This document shows, in pieces, positions 35,101 through 50,100 of a stretch of DNA of 64,000 nt (positions are counted from its first letter, which is position 1; every line of letters begins with the position of its first letter). This DNA is from Stomorhina lunata (lineage: Eukaryota > Arthropoda > Insecta > Diptera > Rhiniidae): positions 60,276,928 through 60,340,927 of the forward strand of contig OW121744.1 of assembly GCA_933228675.1 (NCBI GenBank). The letters run 5' to 3'. The notes beneath the pieces are model-generated. The model was not told the DNA's origin. It saw only the letters and a program-made list of their open reading frames with translations, and searched no databases. Position numbers and translations under genes: made by a program.

Positions 35101-38100
35101 TTTGTTTAGGCCCTATCGTGCCTTCACCAGAGAGACGGATAGACAGACGGTCATTGCATAATTGTCTAAGAATTTCATAAGGATTCAGAATATATCGGGT
35201 GTTTTTTATTGAGGTATAGAACTTTAAGTTGGCATCACTTTTTTAACTGGCGGCCATTTTGTCAGCTGTCAAGTGATTAATATTTAGTTTGGTTTGCCAT
35301 TTCATCAAAGAAAAAGAACAACGCTTGCAAATCGTGCAAATTTATTTCGAAAATAATGGTTCAGTTCGCGAAGTTTACCGCAAGCTCCGTCCATTTTATG
35401 GTCGACATAATCGTTCATCAGAGCAATTAATTCGGTTAACCATGGATCGTTTTCGCACTACGTTTACTCTATGTGATAATACGCATCCGCAGCGACGTCG
35501 AACAGTGCGCACCGAAGAAACAATTGCCGCTGTAGAGCAAAGTGTTGAAGAGGACCCGAATGAATCGATTCGCCACCGTGCACAGCAATTGGAGCTTTGT
35601 CCATCAACTTTATGGAAGATTTTGCGCAAAGATCTTGGCTTGCGACCTTACAAGATCCAGCTTGTGCAAGAATTAAAGCCGCGAGACCATGCAATGCGTC
35701 GTGATTTTGGTGTATGGGCCGAAAATGAAATTGATCTCGATGCTGATTTTCATCGCAAAATTTTGTTCAGTGATGAGGCTCATTTTTGGTTGAATGGCTA
35801 CGTCAACAAGCAAAATTGCCGCATTTGGAGCGAAGAGAATATAGAGCCATGATAACCGACTATTTTGTTCCCCAATTGGATGGCAATAATGTGGATGAGT
35901 TGTGGTTCCAACAAGACGACACTACATGCCACACAGCGCACGTCACAATTGATTTATTGAAGGAAACATTCGATGAGCGCATAATTTCGCGGAATGGACC
36001 TGTCAATTGGCCACCAAGATCGTGCGATTTGACACCACTGGATTATTTTCTTTGGGGATATGTGAAGTCGCTCGTCTACGCCAACAAACCAGAAACGTTA
36101 GGGGACTTGGAAGCCAACATTCGTGGCGTTATTGCCAACATACGGCCCCATATGCTCGAAAAAGTAGTTGAAAATTGGACCTGTAGAATTGGCTTTATTC
36201 GAGCCAGCCGCGGCGGCCACATGCCCGAAATCATATTTAAACATTAATGGCATAAAATTATCCTTCCAATAAAGCCAAATTGATGGACATTAAAACGATT
36301 TTCTTGTGTTTTATTTCAATTCGAAGTTCTATACCTCTAAAAAAAACACCCATTAAATATAGCCAAAATGTTGACCGATTATCACAAAATTTTATACACT
36401 GGCTGGTATTTATACAAAGCTTATTTATGCAAAATTTAGTGGCCAGATCTGTCATAGTTTATAATTTAATAGCTTTAAACTTGCATTTGTGGTATTTAAG
36501 TGATTTCCGTGAGTGGTTTTTATATGAAAACTATGGTAATAATTATATGGACCGATTCCTATAAAATTTTGAATACTGACCAATAGTTGCATAAAAATTC
36601 TCTTTTCTAAATTAATTTGTTGTAGCTATAACAATTGTATTCGATTTCGGGGTTATATGTGAGCTAGCACTGGCTGGCATTAAAAACCGATTTTGCCCAA
36701 TTTCAATACCAAAATGAAAGAAATGAAATCTTTGCCAAGTTTCAGTGACCAAGCTCCTTTTGTTTAGGCCCTATCGTGCCTTCAACAGACAGACGGACAT
36801 CGCTTAATCATCTAAGAATTTCATAAGGATTCAGAATATATAACCCTTTTGTTTTTTAGCCAATATTAGGGAAATTACAAACGGAATGACAGTCTTAATA
36901 TTCTTTTTCATGGAGGGTAAAAAAATTTGACTTATTAAAGGTCCCACAAAAATATAAATTAATAAGTTGGATTTTGAAAGCTTTTGTGAATACAAATTTG
37001 ACGTTAAATATCCAACAACATAACAAATTCAATTAAAAAGTTTAACTGCAGTGTATTGCACTAAGATCCCAATTTATTACATTTATTTATTATTGTAATA
37101 AATAGTTTTTTGATAAAACCAAAAAATGTTGGTGGGGAAACTCTAAAGTGCAGGATCTTTCCTTAAGCGGTTTCCCTCTGTAAATTTCGCTGGGTGAAGC
37201 GATTTTGAAATGACAATTTTTTAATGACTGTAATACTGGAAATATGGCATGTGAGTCGTTGTGATTTATTCGCATGCTCTACTAAAAACTTTCAAGAAAA
37301 GTAGAAAGTTCCATAATCGTGGACGAAACTTTGATTCACCCCAATACACAGGAGACCAAAAAGCAGTCAAACCAATAGTTTTCTTAGAGTGAATCGACGC
37401 GTTCTTTCCATCAGAACAATGCACAAATATGCAGTTTTTATGGCAAAAATCATGAATTGGGCCACGAATCGCTTTCTTATTCGCCCTCTATTCCAGTTTT
37501 AGAACGAAGGGATTATTTTTCAAGTTAAGGAACACTTGAATCGCTGTGGTATAGCAGAAAGTCATCCGCCTAGCATGCCAGAGGTCCCAATTTCGATCCC
37601 CAGACAGACCCACTTGCAAAAATAAATTATCAAAAAAAAAACAGTTCACCTCATAACTCAGCTAGCCACTGGTGTATTATAGAGTATTAGGCTATATAAA
37701 ACTTCTCTAACTAATGCATTTGCCGTTCAGAGCCGGAGTTAAAACGTAGGTCTCTTTCAATGAGTCTAAAAATAGAATCGGATGCAGCTCATTGTCTGAG
37801 GGAAGTGCCCCTTGTTCCAATTGGAATGTCGTGGGAATTATGTATGTAGGAACACTTAAATAAATGTTCGGGATAAATATTTGTCTGCAATCACTAAATT
37901 ATTTCGAATTACAACCAAACTCCTATTTTGATGAGCCTGACAAATTATATTTTTCGGAAAAGTAGTGGAATGCAGTTGTTGCCTGACATCTCCAGCTACC
38001 AGGTAAGAACTGTATCCTATTATTTACTACTCTAGCCTCAAAAGGTTCAAATCGAATATCCACAAACACTACTCCCTCTATCCTCCTCCCCACAACCCAT

Positions 38101-41100
38101 TTTCCTAGCTCCATTTCAATGCATATGTAGGGGTCATCATCTGAGTGTTGGTCCAATACAAAAAAAAATAGGTTGCATAAAAAAATAGGTTACCAGGATG
38201 GTAACCTGAGCAACCTATTTTTTTTTTTTTTTTTGTATTGGACCAACACTCAGGGGATGACCCCTACATATGCATTGTGATGAAACTAGGAAAATAGGTT
38301 GTGGGAAGGAGGATAGAGGGAGTAGTGTTTGTGGATATTCGATTTGAACCTTTTGATTTTTCGGTAACAAACCGTCTGGGATTCTAAGTCGAAGCTAATA
38401 TGAGAGGGAGTTATCTTGGAGCCATTCCAAGATAATTGTACTTGCTAATATAAGAAGCTGTAGCGTCTGTTCAACATGTAAGCTGCAACTGCAAGCGGGC
38501 GTGTGTCTCGGATCGAGCGTCTCAAACGTGGCTTGTGTTTTTGGACTCATCACCCATCGACTTACGATATTTCAAGCGTGGAAAAAGAAATAATACTAGG
38601 TTTTTACGATTAAACGTAGGCTATAGAATGGCTCTACGAAAAAATATTATCTACATAAAGAATTGAAATTGGTCTTTAAAAGGATTCAATAATGAAAACT
38701 TAAGTATAGAAATGCATGCTATAAAAAATTCCGACATACCTTAAAATTATGAACTTTTTCAATCTTTATAAATCCAGGGGCCAAATTAATGCCGTAATGG
38801 ATCGATCGAAATCTTAGATATTTTCAAAACATTTGTATAGCATACTTTAAGGATAATCAAAATTATTTAAAAGATGCTCATTCTACTTTTTTTTTTGGTA
38901 GTTATTTGCCAAAAGATGACCAATAGTAAAAGAGTTTTAATTGGACTGTATGTTTTTAAAAACGAATCAAAATGGATACCAAATTTCAATAAACTTTTTG
39001 CATCGAAGTAACTTTGAACATCCCTAAAGTATACTTCACAATATTTGCTAAAAAGTCTGAGTTTTCGATCGATATCAAATGAGGTAATTTGGCCCCAGAT
39101 TTGAAATTTGTAACTGAACTGCCAAATTCCTTTCAACCATGTATGTACTCCCATTTTTTATGTCATGTCCTGTGAAATTCAAAAAACAAATTTAATTAAT
39201 ATGTAATACATACTTACAAAATTTCAGTAAGTTAATTTTAATGCCTTTAGTCCAAAAAAACATACACTTAAAACATTTGTGTCGTACTTTGTCTTTGTAG
39301 AAAATTAATTAAATTAAAACCAAATTAAATATAATTTTATGTTTTTATTGTGTAAACACATAAATATTTAAGTAATAATGTTCCCATGTAATTCTATATA
39401 ATCGGAAATAATACTCGTAATTTATGGTAATAAATATAAATTTTAATAATTTTTTAGGGAGCCACCATCAAAACAGACGAGGAAACGGGTAAAATAATTA
39501 TAGCCCGCATTATGCACGGTGGCGCAGCAGATCGTTCGGGTCTTATACATGTGGGCGATGAGGTCATTGAAGTAAATGGTATTAATGTAGAGGGTAAAAC
39601 TCCGGGTGATGTTTTAAGTATATTGGTGAGTATATCTCAATTAAGAGTATATCTCAATAAATCAAATAAATATTTGTTTACCTCTTTCATAGCAAAACTC
39701 CGAGGGCACTATAACATTTAAGCTGGTGCCCTCCGATGGCAAGGGAGCTCAACGTGAATCCAAGGTACGTGTTCGTGCTCACTTTAATTATAATCCCGAT
39801 GTGGATCCTTATATTCCTTGTAAAGAGGCGGGCTTAGCATTTCAACGTGGTGATGTTTTACACATTGTATCACAGGTATTTTTGCACAAGATTTAGTTCA
39901 TCGTTGATATTTATTTAAACTCGTTTTATTATTTTATTTACTTTAAAGGATGATGCTTATTGGTGGCAAGCTCGTAAAGAATCAGAGCGTACTGCTCGTG
40001 CGGGTCTAATACCAAGTCGTGCCTTGCAAGAAAGACGTATTCTACACGAGAGAACGCAACGTGAAGCCAGTGATGGCGAATCAAAAAGTAAGATTGATAA
40101 CGAATAAAATGGGTTTTATACATGGCAAAAAAAATTGTAAGGTATAACCGTTCTCTCTTACAAAAAAATTTTTTGATGTAAATGCGAAATATTTGAAATT
40201 TGTTTTTTGTAAACAATTATAAAAGTCGATGCCACATGTGAGAAATGGGAATATTATTATCAGGAAATTTTGAACGTATAATGTGTAATGTGTTGTAAAC
40301 ATTTCGTTAAAACTTATTTTATAAAGTTTAGCAGATCCTGCACAAGGAAAAAAAAGACTTGAGACAATTCAATTTTGTCATAATATATTTAAAGTATTTT
40401 TGTGTAACATATTTTTTTATAATTTATGTTACAGTTTCTTCAGCTTCTTTTTGGGATTGAAAATTTTAATTTCACCAAAATTTTATTTAAAAAACGTATC
40501 TTCAAATATGTTCTTATAGATAGATTTTGGTGTGATCTTTTATAGTATGAAAATTATGGGCTTTTTAAATTTCAAAAATTATACGGCATAACTTTAGAAG
40601 TTTATATCCGATATAAACTGGTATATTAAACAAAAGCTACTGAAAGTATCATTCAAATGATATATTATACATTCTTCCGATTTATAAAGATTAAGAGCTC
40701 ATATACTCAAAACTTATTTTTACAACCGACTTTGTTTATAAAAATGAGCATATCTTAAAATAATAAAGATATAAGTATGGTTTTTCATATAATGAATTTA
40801 TACAGGATATACTGAGCTTTTATATAACATAAACTACTTAGCTCTAGCATATGTAGCGAGTTAGTTTTGACAGCGTAAAATTTTACTTCTATTCAGTTAG
40901 AGTTATATAAATAATATTTATATAACTCTTACTCAATAGAAGTAAAATTTTATTTATTAAACATACATTTTTATATTATATATAAAATGTATATAGTTTT
41001 TTTGTCTACATCTGCAAGGGTAGTCGGTAGTCGTGTGGCTATGTCGACGCTTATAAAAATGATTTCTATTTGAATGAGTGTATTCTAATTTTAACAGGTT

Positions 41101-44100
41101 GTAGCCCGTAGCCTGCAGTCGTGATTGTGTTTATAGTATAATAGCAAACCAAAACTGGGATTTTTAAAAGTAGTATGGTAGCATAATTTGAGAAAAGAAA
41201 ATAATAATTCGATCAAACGTCAGAAAGTTAATATGGCTGACAAAAGAGAGAACGGTTATACCTTACTAATTTCTTTTATCATGGTTTTATAGACGAAAAC
41301 TTAAGTTATAACAAGCTTATAAATCAATTTTTATTTATAAAAGTTTGTACAATAAGTCTTTGCTTACTTTCTGAATAGGGGTTATATTTGAAGTATTAAG
41401 ACATTTTGATTTATGACATAGGATAAAAACTTGGATTGAAATTGTATTACATAATATGATAAAAAAAATGGACCATATTAAGACCTATCACACTGTGCTA
41501 GTTGAAAAAACCGACAGCCTAGTAGCTAAAGATAGTTTGAGTCGCTGAATTCAATTTTTCTAACCGCTTTTTTAGGTTAGATCTAGTTTTCGAGATAAAG
41601 CGTTGTTTAAAAAATGGAAGAGGTCGCGCAAGAAACATTCGCGTAACTATGTAAAACTTCGCGTATTAGGCTATGTAAAACTTCTCTAACTAATGCATTT
41701 GCCGTTCGGTGCCGGCGTTAAAACGTAGATTCCTTTCAATGAGTCTAAAAATAGACCCGGACGCAGCTAATTGTCTGAAAGAAGTACCCCTTGTTCCAAT
41801 TGGAATGTTGTCGGGGAATTATATATATATATGATATCTTAGCGATCGGCTAATCTATTCCAGGTTGTTCTTCTCAAAATCTAACATAACGGTTTATCCA
41901 TTTTGCGGTTTCAAAAGTGAATGTAAATAAAACGCGAAATATTGCAAGCATTGATTCTTTTAAGGTAATTTTCGACCACTTTTTGACACATATTGGGCGG
42001 AATTTCAGCCATAACTTGACGCATGTTGGTTTTTAAGTGCTCAAGAGTTAAAGGTTTATCTACAATACATAAACACGGTCTTTCGCGTAGCCTCCCAAAA
42101 AAAGCCACAAATGGTGTCAAGTCGCATGATCTTGGTGGCCAGTTGATATCGCCACGACCAGAAATTAAGAGGCCAGGAAATTTCTCTTTCAATAAAGCCA
42201 TATTCGCTCGAGTTGTGTGGCATGTGGCACCGTCTTGTTGAAACCACATATTCTCCAAGTCGTATTCTTCAATAGCAGGCAAAAAAAAGTCGGTTATCAT
42301 ATGACGATTATATAAACGATAATTTCCTCTTAAAGTGCGATATGTGGCTCTTGCAGAACCACCATTTTTGTAGTATGTTTTAATCATTTTTATGCGTTGT
42401 GTGATACTTAAGCGATGCATTTTCGTCAATGTCAGTCTTTCGACTGAAAAGAAAAAAATTGGTTTAACTACTTAGTTTGACAGATATCGACTCCTATACT
42501 TTTGGAACCTATACTTTTGAAACCACGAAATAGATAACCCTGCGTATCATATAATTGAAAGGAAGTCTACCCTTATCCTACTCTATATTGAGGCAGGAAG
42601 CATGCCCATCTGGGATCAAATCGCCGCATTCAATATCGATCGAAAATTTAGGCTTTTAAGCAAATGTTGTGTAACATGTCTTAAGGATTTTGAAAATAAT
42701 TAAAGTTTAATAAAATTTGATATCTAAACATATCCGTTTGTTTGACAAAACATTTAGTTTAAATGAAATTATTTTACTATCAGGCAACTTTTAACAAGTA
42801 AGTTACAATGTACTGAACCTTATAGGTTATATATTATTTAGATTATCCTAAAAGTATGCTACACAAATATTTCTAAAATTTCTTACATTTCGATCGATAG
42901 CAAATGCGGCGATCTGGACCCTGATTAGAGGTTGACGAACACATGTTTAGAAACTAATATACCTTCTAAAGCTTACGGTATGTGATGGAAATTTCAGATA
43001 TACATATCTTTGAGGTAATTTTCCCAATTTTCACAAAAAATTTAGACTAAAGAAAAAATAAGATATCAGTCAAAATAATTAGAGCCCAAATGTTTATTTT
43101 GAGGAAACAACCGAAAATGATCTCCAAAATATATCAGAAATCAATCGTGTTGAAAACGATCGATTTCCATCACATACCGGATTATTCAATATTTATAAAC
43201 TGATCTATTTTTTTGGAAGTTCTTCCATTAAAGATTTTATATTTACCTCTCTTATCTTTTAAGAGTAGGTGGTTCACTTTCTTTTGAAATTGGGCATGTT
43301 CTGGGACACTTTTCTGTGTTCTTCAATTTCTGTTTCAAAAGTGCCCAATGCCCCACCGGGAGTCAAGGATAACAGAAGAGGAGCCTAATACATTTCAAGA
43401 GACCGCAGTTCTAGACTTTGGATTGATTTTTTCGTGGTACAAATATAAACTTATGGTCTGACTAACACTCAAGTGCCTTTTTTCCATAGTGTCATGATGC
43501 CAAATAGGACCAGAAACGTTTTTGTAGACACTCCATTTCTTGCCTTTTGACAAAACTGGAAATTGCTTACCACACAAGAAACTTCTTGGGGAATTTTTTA
43601 TGGTTTTTGGTCGTTAGTCTTCTAAATATTACCTCATTAATCAACAACATAAAAATCTTGTTCTGGAAGTCCTAGTACTAACATTTCGTTTTTAATCACA
43701 CAATAGGTGCTTATTTTTGTTAATTAATACCGAATTTCAATCTGGATTTCTAGTACAGCAGGTTAGTCATCCGCAAATGCATTAGTTAGAGAATTTTTAC
43801 ACAGCCTAATACTCAAGAACCGCCGCTTTTTTGAAAATTTCTTTTTTTCAAGTGAGTCTGGCCGGGGACTAATCTGCTATACCACGGCGGTTCACAACGT
43901 GCAATTACAGAGCTTAATAATATAAAAAGATTTGATTTTAATTTTCATCACCTTTTACATCTCTACCTTCAACTTTTGAAAGAAGGCTACCCACTTCGAA
44001 GGTAGTATTTGCCTAAGTGTTACTTGCCTTTATAAAAAAAAACTTTTGCTGAAATAGTAAATGCATATTTTATTCGGAACACTCTTTATTATGATCTACG

Positions 44101-47100
44101 ATATAAAATTGGATCATATTATTAATTTATGTAGGGTTCATATAACTCAAGCCTCTGAAGATTGAGTGAAATTTACATGTGTTTTGTTATTGTAACAAAA
44201 ACAAAATACATGTAAATTTCACTCAATCGTCAGACGCTTGAGTTATATGAACCCTACATTAGTTTGAAAATTTAACATTATTAATATTTATTTATTAAAT
44301 ACAAATAAGAAAGTTCTATAGACGGTCAAGCCCGACTATACGATACCCTTAATGTCAAAGATTTCCTTTTTCCTGTATAAAGACAAATATTTGCTAAATT
44401 TTGCCATCATCCAAACATTTTCTCAAAACTTATATATTTAAGCTGTTTCCGTCATTTGGACTTATATGACAGCTAGGGCCTAATGTTGACCGATTACCTC
44501 GAAATTTGGCTAATTGATTACAGTTTTCACAGGAATTATGTATGCAAAAAAACTCAAAATTCTCATTATCTTCAGATTTATGATCATTTTAGAGATTTTT
44601 GTCTCATTTAATGCGTTTTGACAGAAGAGTTTGTATGGGAGCTATGGTCAAATGTGGACCGATTTTAACGAAATTTGGTGCAGTGATTTTGGTTTATATA
44701 AGCAGTATTTGTTTTTTATGAAAAATGGATATTTGTGGCCAAAATATCAATTCCGGAAAGTGTGTTCTATGGACCGATTTGGACGACTTTCAATATCCAA
44801 GGTCCCACTATCAAAAAAATTATCTGTGCCAAATTCTATCAAATTATATTTAGAATTGCGACCTGTACTTTGATTACATGGTTTACATGGGTGTCAGCCA
44901 GACGGACGGACTGACATCGCTTAGTAGGCTCAGAAAGTGATTCTAAGTCTATTGGTATACTAAAAGGTCGGTCTTAGACAAATATTTCTATGCGTTACAT
45001 ACATCAGCACAAACTTATAATACCCTTTCCACTTATAGTGGTGAAGGGTATAATAATTTAATTCTTAGTGATCAAATTTTGGGCAAAACCGTTTTTTCCC
45101 ATATAAAAGAGTTTAACACTTTGTGGGCGGACGCGGCACGTGTTCCCCTTATGCAATTTGAAAAAAATTTTGCACAGCTTATTTTTATTTTAATTGAACA
45201 TTTCTGGGGGAGTTACGGTTCAATTTTGCACTTTCGTAAAATAAGGTAATCTTTATAGAACTATATTAAGACCTATATTGGTAAATTGGACTATACTTAC
45301 ATTGTGATTGCATATTAAACTATAAAGTTCTATTATTTCAAAATTATAGACCAATAATAGTTTTATTTTCAAAAATTGCAAATTGGACTTTACTAAATTA
45401 AAACCTGCAGTCATTTTAGACCGGAAAAGTTTAATTATCGAGGCTTACGATTAAAAAATATTATACTTAAGACTTACGGAATTACTTATATACGATTAAT
45501 AAAATTATCAAAGGCTTATTAAAGGAATTTTTTATACAAATTTGTTTTGCAAGTTTGTCATAAATTTATTTTTCGTTTGTGAATAAGGGGGCTAAAAAAA
45601 ATTGTCATTATTTTCAAATCTTATCAACTATTAAATTACTATAATACAAGTTTTAGCAAAATATCTCATTCATCTAATCTAATTCATCATTAAAATCATA
45701 AACATTTTCTTTTAACCGCATGATCAATGTTCCCGTCTTAACTTTCCCTGCCATTAACCAAAAACCTAACATCTGTAACAACAAATTGGCTTTAAAACTC
45801 AAAAAAAAACAAAAACTTAACCAATCATTAATCAAAACAAAAAAATCAGAAGGCTCATGTACCTCAATCTGTAACACCCCGCCCGGTTCACCAATGCTGC
45901 GTTCTAGTAGTAGTACCTCTTCATGTCGTCAACCAAAAACTAAAAAAATCATGTACGATTTAACAGAGAACGATGACTTTGATCGTGAAATGATTGCCAC
46001 CTATGAAGAAGTTGCCAAATTGTATCCACGTCCCGGCATTTATAGACCTGTGGTACTCATAGGAGCTCCAGGTGTTGGACGCAACGAGATGAGAAGACGT
46101 TTAATAGCCAGGGATCCCGAAAAGTATCGCAGTCCAGTGCCATGTAAGTTAAGAATAATTAATAGCAAATAAAATATAAGTATATATTTATTCAATTCTT
46201 TTTTAAGATACCACACGTCCCATGCGCACCGGTGAGGTTGCGGGTCGCGAATATATCTTTGTTAGCCGCGAGAAAATGGATGCCGATATTGAGGCTGGCA
46301 AATTTATTGAACACGGTGAATACAAGGGCCATTTATATGGCACTTCAGCGGAAAGTGTAAAATCTATTGTTAATGCTGGTTGTGTTTGCCTATTAAGTCC
46401 CCATTATCAGGCGATTAAGGCTCTTAGAACTGTTCAACTAAAACCTTTTCTTATTCACATTAAACCACCGGAATTCGAAGAACTTAAAAAGTCTCGCACA
46501 GACTCAAGAGCCAAATCGACGTTTGACGAATCAAATGCTAGAGGTTTTACGGTAAGTTTTGGGAAAGAAAGACTATTTACCACTGGACTATGCTAAAATC
46601 AAAGATTAAAAAAATCAACTATATATATTTTGACTTGCACAGACTCAAGAACCAAATCAACGTTTAACGAAATGCCAGAGGTTGAACTGAATTATATTAT
46701 AATCCAACATTAAAAAACTTGGAGTACCATTAAGAGCCACTTTTTGACTTTGAGATCAAAATTAATTTTATTCTCCAATTAACTAAGTCCCAGTTTACAT
46801 TATACAACTTTTGTCGTTGCAATTCTTAGTTTGTGGGAAAATAGGGGGAGTAAAAATACTAGGGGAAGAGAGAAACTAAAAGTAGTACACATATGCATGT
46901 ACTCTTGCAATTCGTTTATTCCCCAATTCGTAATTTTAATCGTGAAGTTAGCTGCAAGTATATTTTGACACTTGTTTTATTTTCTTATTCATGAGTGCTC
47001 ACGTTCAAGTGGCTTTATTTTCAATTGAATTAAATATAAAATTAAAAATATTTGTAAATTTATCAATTTATCAATATCCATTTCGAAAAACAATTTCTTT

Positions 47101-50100
47101 TACACGAAAAATACTTGTTTGAGCACAAATGTATTGTTTTTTTTACCACACGAATATACTTAAAAAGGAAAATGTCAAAAATTATGTACCTATGCATACG
47201 TCAATAAAAAATATCGGCGACAAAAATCGTACAATTTAAACGCAAATGCAATTTTAAAGAAAGAACGACAAAAATCGCAGCGATAAAGATTGTACAATGT
47301 AAACTGGGACTAATCTAAAACTGAATATTATATGCATTTGCTTTTTTTGAGTCGTAGTTTAAACTTTATTGTATTGCCATATCGATTAACAACATATGTA
47401 ATGCAACATTTTTTGCAATTGTCAAATGTGCTGTTGAAATGACGTATTTTTTGTGGAAGAAGAAGAAGAAAGTGCGCGAATTTTATTTTTATACCCTTCA
47501 CCAATAGGTGAAAGGGTATTATAAGTTTGTGATTCCGTTTGTAATTTTTTTATTAGTGATCGTAGACCCCATAAAAATTATACCGATCGAGAATCGGGAG
47601 GAGAATCGATTAAGCGATGTCCGTCTGTCTATCTGTCCGTCCGTCTGTCTGTCTGTCTGTTGAAATCAAGTTTCTGAAGCCCCTCGAGGATGGACTTACA
47701 TAAATTATATATCAGATTTAAGGAAATTCTCCCGCAATGAACGCTATTAAATTTCATTAAAATCGGTTTATAAACACCGAAAATATCGAAAAAATACCAA
47801 AAATTAGACGAAAATTTAAAAATTTTTGATTGAAACACACTTTTAAATACCAAGAGAAAAAAGATACTCCTGGTGTACATGTGATAATATGTTATATAGC
47901 AGATTGTAGGAAATAGTTTTCCAAAGCACTCTGTAAAATTTTATCAAAATCTGTCCATAAACAACTGAGATATTTCCAAAACACTGAATTTGATGTTTTG
48001 CAAATTGCCCAAAGTTCGCATTAGAGAATGTTTGTTGAAAAAATGAAATGCAGAAATAGGAAAAACCATCCTCCTTTAGCACGGACCTGCATAAATTTTA
48101 TATCAAATTTTAAGAAATTCCCCCGCCAAGCACGTTATTAAATTTTATCAAAAGCGGTCCATAAACAATTGATATATCGCCGTAACACTACATTTGATGT
48201 ACAGCAAATTGCCCAAAGTATGTGTCTAAGAAATTTTGTTTATATTTTGTAAGTATTGTTTTAGCGATATCTCAGGTGTTTATGGACCGATTGTGATGAA
48301 ATTTGACATCGTTCTTTGTGTGAGGATTTTCTAAAATCTATACTCCACAAATCTGATTACTAATACCATTCAAATTGTACCGATCAACTCAGAATCGGCA
48401 GGAGAATCGATTTCGCGACCTCCGTCCGTCCGTCTGTTTGTCTGTCCGTCCGTCTGTTTGTTCATCCGTCCGTCTACCTGTCTGTAATTTTTTCTGTTGT
48501 AGTCAAGTTTTTGGAGCTCCTGTTTTGTCGATATCTCAGGTGTTATTTTGATGAAATTTAATAGGTCCTTCGCAGGAGATTACCTAAATCCTGATGCATT
48601 CGGTAATTTGTGGTAGATATAATTTAGCGTTTAAGCGATGGTGTTTTGATCGACAATGATAAAATTCAGGGTGGGACAATATCCTAAAATTTTGTGTAAA
48701 ATCCACGAGCTCCACAAATCTGATTTTAGCAGACAGAAACTCTGCATTAATCTTAATTTCGTGTCTGACTTTTGAACATTATGATAACATTTGAGAATGT
48801 ATTATATATCAAATTATAGGTAATCTTCCTAGGAAGTACAAAAATGCAGCTAACTACATGATATCCGTTCAAAACCTACATATGTATGTAAGTATCTCAC
48901 ATATCAACGAAAATTTAAATTTTTTAATTGCAATTGGGAGAAATCCGTTCACGTTTGACAATTGATCCCGTATAACTTCGTTGTACAATATTGATATTCA
49001 GGGCGATAGCACCTAAAATAAACTTTCTAGAGGGACAACATTTGACAAAAGTATTTCTGATCTCTTGAAAAGTTCGATATTGAAAATGGGCGAGCTCTAT
49101 TCGCATTTAGTGAAATCTCCCATATAACCCCGACCGGGAATCGATTTAATGCTGATAAATTAAATCACATTAAAATTGCACAAGGAACTAGAGCAAAACT
49201 TTCCAAACATCCATCGGACAGATCGAAAGAACTATACATCCCAAATATTATTGATGAAGTGTTCATTTAAATTAATTAACTAACTTCAGATTAATAAGTA
49301 AATCTTTAATAACTTTTCCGACAAAGCTGATAACCATCCATTCAAAAGCTATATATTTCACGTATGTATCTAAAACTAAGAGTGTATACCCTATAATTTT
49401 AAGGCTTATCATTGTTAAAGCTTTGACCTAAATCAGTCCGCTAACTTCAGAGTTTTACATAACTAATCAAGAACTTTTACTAGTTGGATAATTCGTACGA
49501 ATTAAAGTGCACAACCCTCACTGGGCACTGTGTTTTTGGGTTGCATGCCAGAATACTTAAACTTCATAAAATCGATGTGCTATTGCAAATGTAAGGGCAT
49601 CTACATTTTGAAGCATCTGTTCTGCATGGTTTATCTGGTCTATCGAACTTTATTAAATGTTCGTAAAATATGTGTCTATTTTATTTCGAAGCTACTGGCT
49701 GGCTTAAATATTCATTCTCTACTTGTAGTCTAGTAATCATTATCTTTCACAAAGGGACCACTTTAGAACCCAAGTGAAGCTTCCCTAGACATCAATTTAA
49801 CCTTTGGGTGCATAACTATTCTAGATGGTGACGCCACCGAAAAGCTTTTCTTTTTCCGACTCTTAATTTTAAAGACTCTTTGCATATAATACAAGTATAA
49901 CCAAATTTTGCTTGGAATTACATTAAGTACTTTTGCAACACCATTGGTGAAGGGTATCCAAGATTCGGCAAAGCCGAATATACCACTCTTACTTGTTTAC
50001 AAATTAAATTACAATTTTTTTTATTAATACTTAAAAGTTTATATAAAAAAGCAATAAAATGTTCAACTTCACAGTAAAAAGATCCGCGAATTTTACAAAA

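Noticed and set aside
37923..38156. 77-codon - strand frame
   Set aside because: Lies within one arm of the fold-back MITE; the other arm carries the mirrored sequence.
45702..45849. Upstream extension of vari exon 9, including ATG at 45720, as an alternative start or longer exon
   Set aside because: No acceptor AG exists there, the phase with exon 8 fits only at 45850, and the sequence is intron-like. An alternative promoter cannot be excluded but nothing supports it.
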